This document shows, piece after piece, positions 63,144 through 64,000 of a stretch of DNA of 64,000 nt. The stretch's first letter is position 1. Every line of letters begins with the position of its first letter. The notes beneath the pieces are model-generated. The model ran no database searches, was not told the DNA's origin, and was given only the letters and a program-made list of their open reading frames with translations. Made by a program: the position numbers and the translations under genes. The stretch is from Alphaproteobacteria bacterium (lineage in GTDB: Bacteria > Pseudomonadota > Alphaproteobacteria > MPNO01 > UBA2964): positions 1 through 64,000 of the forward strand of contig WLWZ01000013.1 of NCBI GenBank assembly GCA_012103315.1, in the 5' to 3' direction.

Positions 63144-63845
63144 TTATCCACTTTTGGCCGCCGTTAGAGGCTCTATACAGTTTACATCATCATTTCGGGC
63201 GTTATTGACGAAAACCCCAACCCGATAGAACGCCATTGGCTCAACCGGGTAAGGCTTGAGAAGCTTCTGGCAACTGGCAATGTCATTCGCCGGGTCAAGC
63301 CAAGCATCATAATCCTCTGCTCGCAAAATAACCGGCATCCGATGATGGATCGGCCGTAACTTATCATTTGCATCAGTGGTCACGATGGTCACGGTCTCAA
63401 CCAGGTCACCTTCTTCATATCCATAACCGTCCTGTTTTGCCTGCCAGCTTTCCCACAAACCGGCAAAGGCAAAAACCACGCCACCCTTCATGCCAATCCG
63501 AAAAGGCTGTTTCTTGCCATCTTCCATACGCCACTCATAAAACCCATCTGCCGGTATCAAGCAGCGGCGTTGCTGGAAAGCCTCCCGGAAACTTGGCTTC
63601 TCTGATAGCGTTTCACCCCGGGCATTGATCATCTTGGCAGCCGCGGTACCATCTCTTGACCAGCTTGGAATAAGCCCCCACCGAGACATCGCAAGTGTCC
63701 TTGTCCCGCCTTCTGTCATGCGGACCGTGATGATTGGCTGGGTCGGGGCAACGTTAAAACGCGGCTCCAGATTGGGCATATTTTCGTAATCGAAAATAGC
63801 CCGCATGGCCTCCGGCGCCGTGGTAATCGAAAAACGTCCACACAT
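63144..63845 (-). CDS. SRAP-family (YedK/HMCES-type) abasic-site protein
   Basis: This 233-residue protein begins MCGRFSITT, with the catalytic Cys2 that forms a thiazolidine crosslink to abasic sites in single-stranded DNA after Met removal. The family motifs PRFNVAPTQPI, INARGETLSEKPSF, PADGFYEWR (conserved Glu) and HHRMPVIL are all present. It shields abasic sites at replication forks from error-prone repair. It is cytoplasmic. There is no LexA-type box that I can recognise in the short upstream region. It lies upstream of gcrA on the same strand with a ~155-base AT-rich gap. Confidence 0.92.
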   Translation of the reverse strand: MCGRFSITTAPEAMRAIFDYENMPNLEPRFNVAPTQPIITVRMTEGGTRTLAMSRWGLIPSWSRDGTAAAKMINARGETLSEKPSFREAFQQRRCLIPADGFYEWRMEDGKKQPFRIGMKGGVVFAFAGLWESWQAKQDGYGYEEGDLVETVTIVTTDANDKLRPIHHRMPVILRAEDYDAWLDPANDIASCQKLLKPYPVEPMAFYRVGVFVNNARNDDVNCIEPLTAAKSG

Positions 63846-63953
63846 GACATTACAATACCGGCACGGCAGATTCGTCAGAAGCAGTGCGCTGCGGGTTGTA
63901 GCCGCCCACCGTGAGGATTATTCTCGCGCCAACTACTAAACAGGGAGAGAACA

Positions 63954-64000
63954 ATGGCAGATAGAGATTTAAGCGGAAAAGTCGTCATGGTAACCGGTGC
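63954..64000 (+). CDS. Short-chain dehydrogenase/reductase, 5' end only
   Basis: The last 47 bases encode MADRDLSGKVVMVTGA, the first strand and the beginning of the glycine-rich NAD(P) motif of SDR enzymes. GGGAGAG lies upstream of the ATG. The rest is outside the window, so the reaction is unknown. Confidence 0.7.
   Translation, partial: MADRDLSGKVVMVTG

Noticed and set aside
1..64000. tRNA, rRNA, CRISPR arrays and insertion sequences
   Set aside because: I looked through the intergenic regions on both strands and saw no cloverleaf, regularly spaced repeats, transposase or terminal inverted repeats. A dedicated search (tRNAscan-type, CRISPR finder, IS database) would be decisive.

Overview
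The window looks like the chromosome of an alphaproteobacterium, probably a free-living Rhodospirillales-type heterotroph. The pointers are a GcrA cell-cycle regulator (62621-62986), a VPLPA-CTERM exported protein (31860-32540), a minus-strand aroG-nadE-cysS-cimA-trmJ run, many periplasmic binding proteins of the TctC/Bug type, and moderate GC content by eye. Genus-level placement is not possible from this sequence alone. I see no tRNA, rRNA, CRISPR array, insertion sequence or integrase.

Layout. 1-3041: a MetE/UROD-like gene cut by the window edge, divergent from a bicupin gene and an ACMSD-like amidohydrolase gene. 3121-10069: core metabolism on the minus strand (class II DAHP synthase, NAD synthetase, CysS, citramalate synthase, TrmJ-type methyltransferase). 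10356-14292: two TctC-type binding proteins, a DMT permease and a small secreted protein resembling one lobe of a TAXI receptor. 14374-19609: glutathione reductase, succinate-semialdehyde dehydrogenase, an MFS exporter and a 6PGDH-fold dehydrogenase. 19693-20265: a T4-lysozyme-type muramidase. 20271-29791: an envelope block on the minus strand (DUF2306, glmS, glmU, AsmA, DUF3108, a FecR-like protein and a Gln/Arg-rich secreted protein).

29997-41817 is an aromatic-catabolism island. It has two Rieske dioxygenase alpha/beta pairs, a Gfo/Idh/MocA enzyme resembling phthalate cis-dihydrodiol dehydrogenase, a molybdenum hydroxylase large subunit, a GST, an AhpD-like protein and permeases. An exosortase-substrate (CTERM) gene abuts each beta-subunit gene, and the second of these is a 5'-truncated remnant. 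41919-45317 holds four uncharacterised envelope genes in a visibly AT-richer stretch.

45503-61449 is a sensing and uptake region. It holds a membrane-tethered TAXI receptor, a VOC protein, two tandem paralogous histidine kinases with extracytoplasmic SBP_bac_3 sensor domains, a convergent HTH-PAS protein, a second amidohydrolase, two tandem TctC-type proteins each followed by a near-identical terminator, and a hydantoinase/oxoprolinase A/B pair. No TctA/TctB or TRAP permease gene and no response regulator is present anywhere in the window. The right end carries a DMT permease, gcrA, an SRAP (YedK/HMCES-type) protein and the first codons of a short-chain dehydrogenase.

Taken together, housekeeping operons alternate with blocks for capturing and degrading small organic acids and aromatics. 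Least explained are the receptor-rich, permease-free sensing locus, the single-lobe TAXI-like protein, the CTERM genes at both dioxygenase operons, and the 41919-45317 envelope genes.
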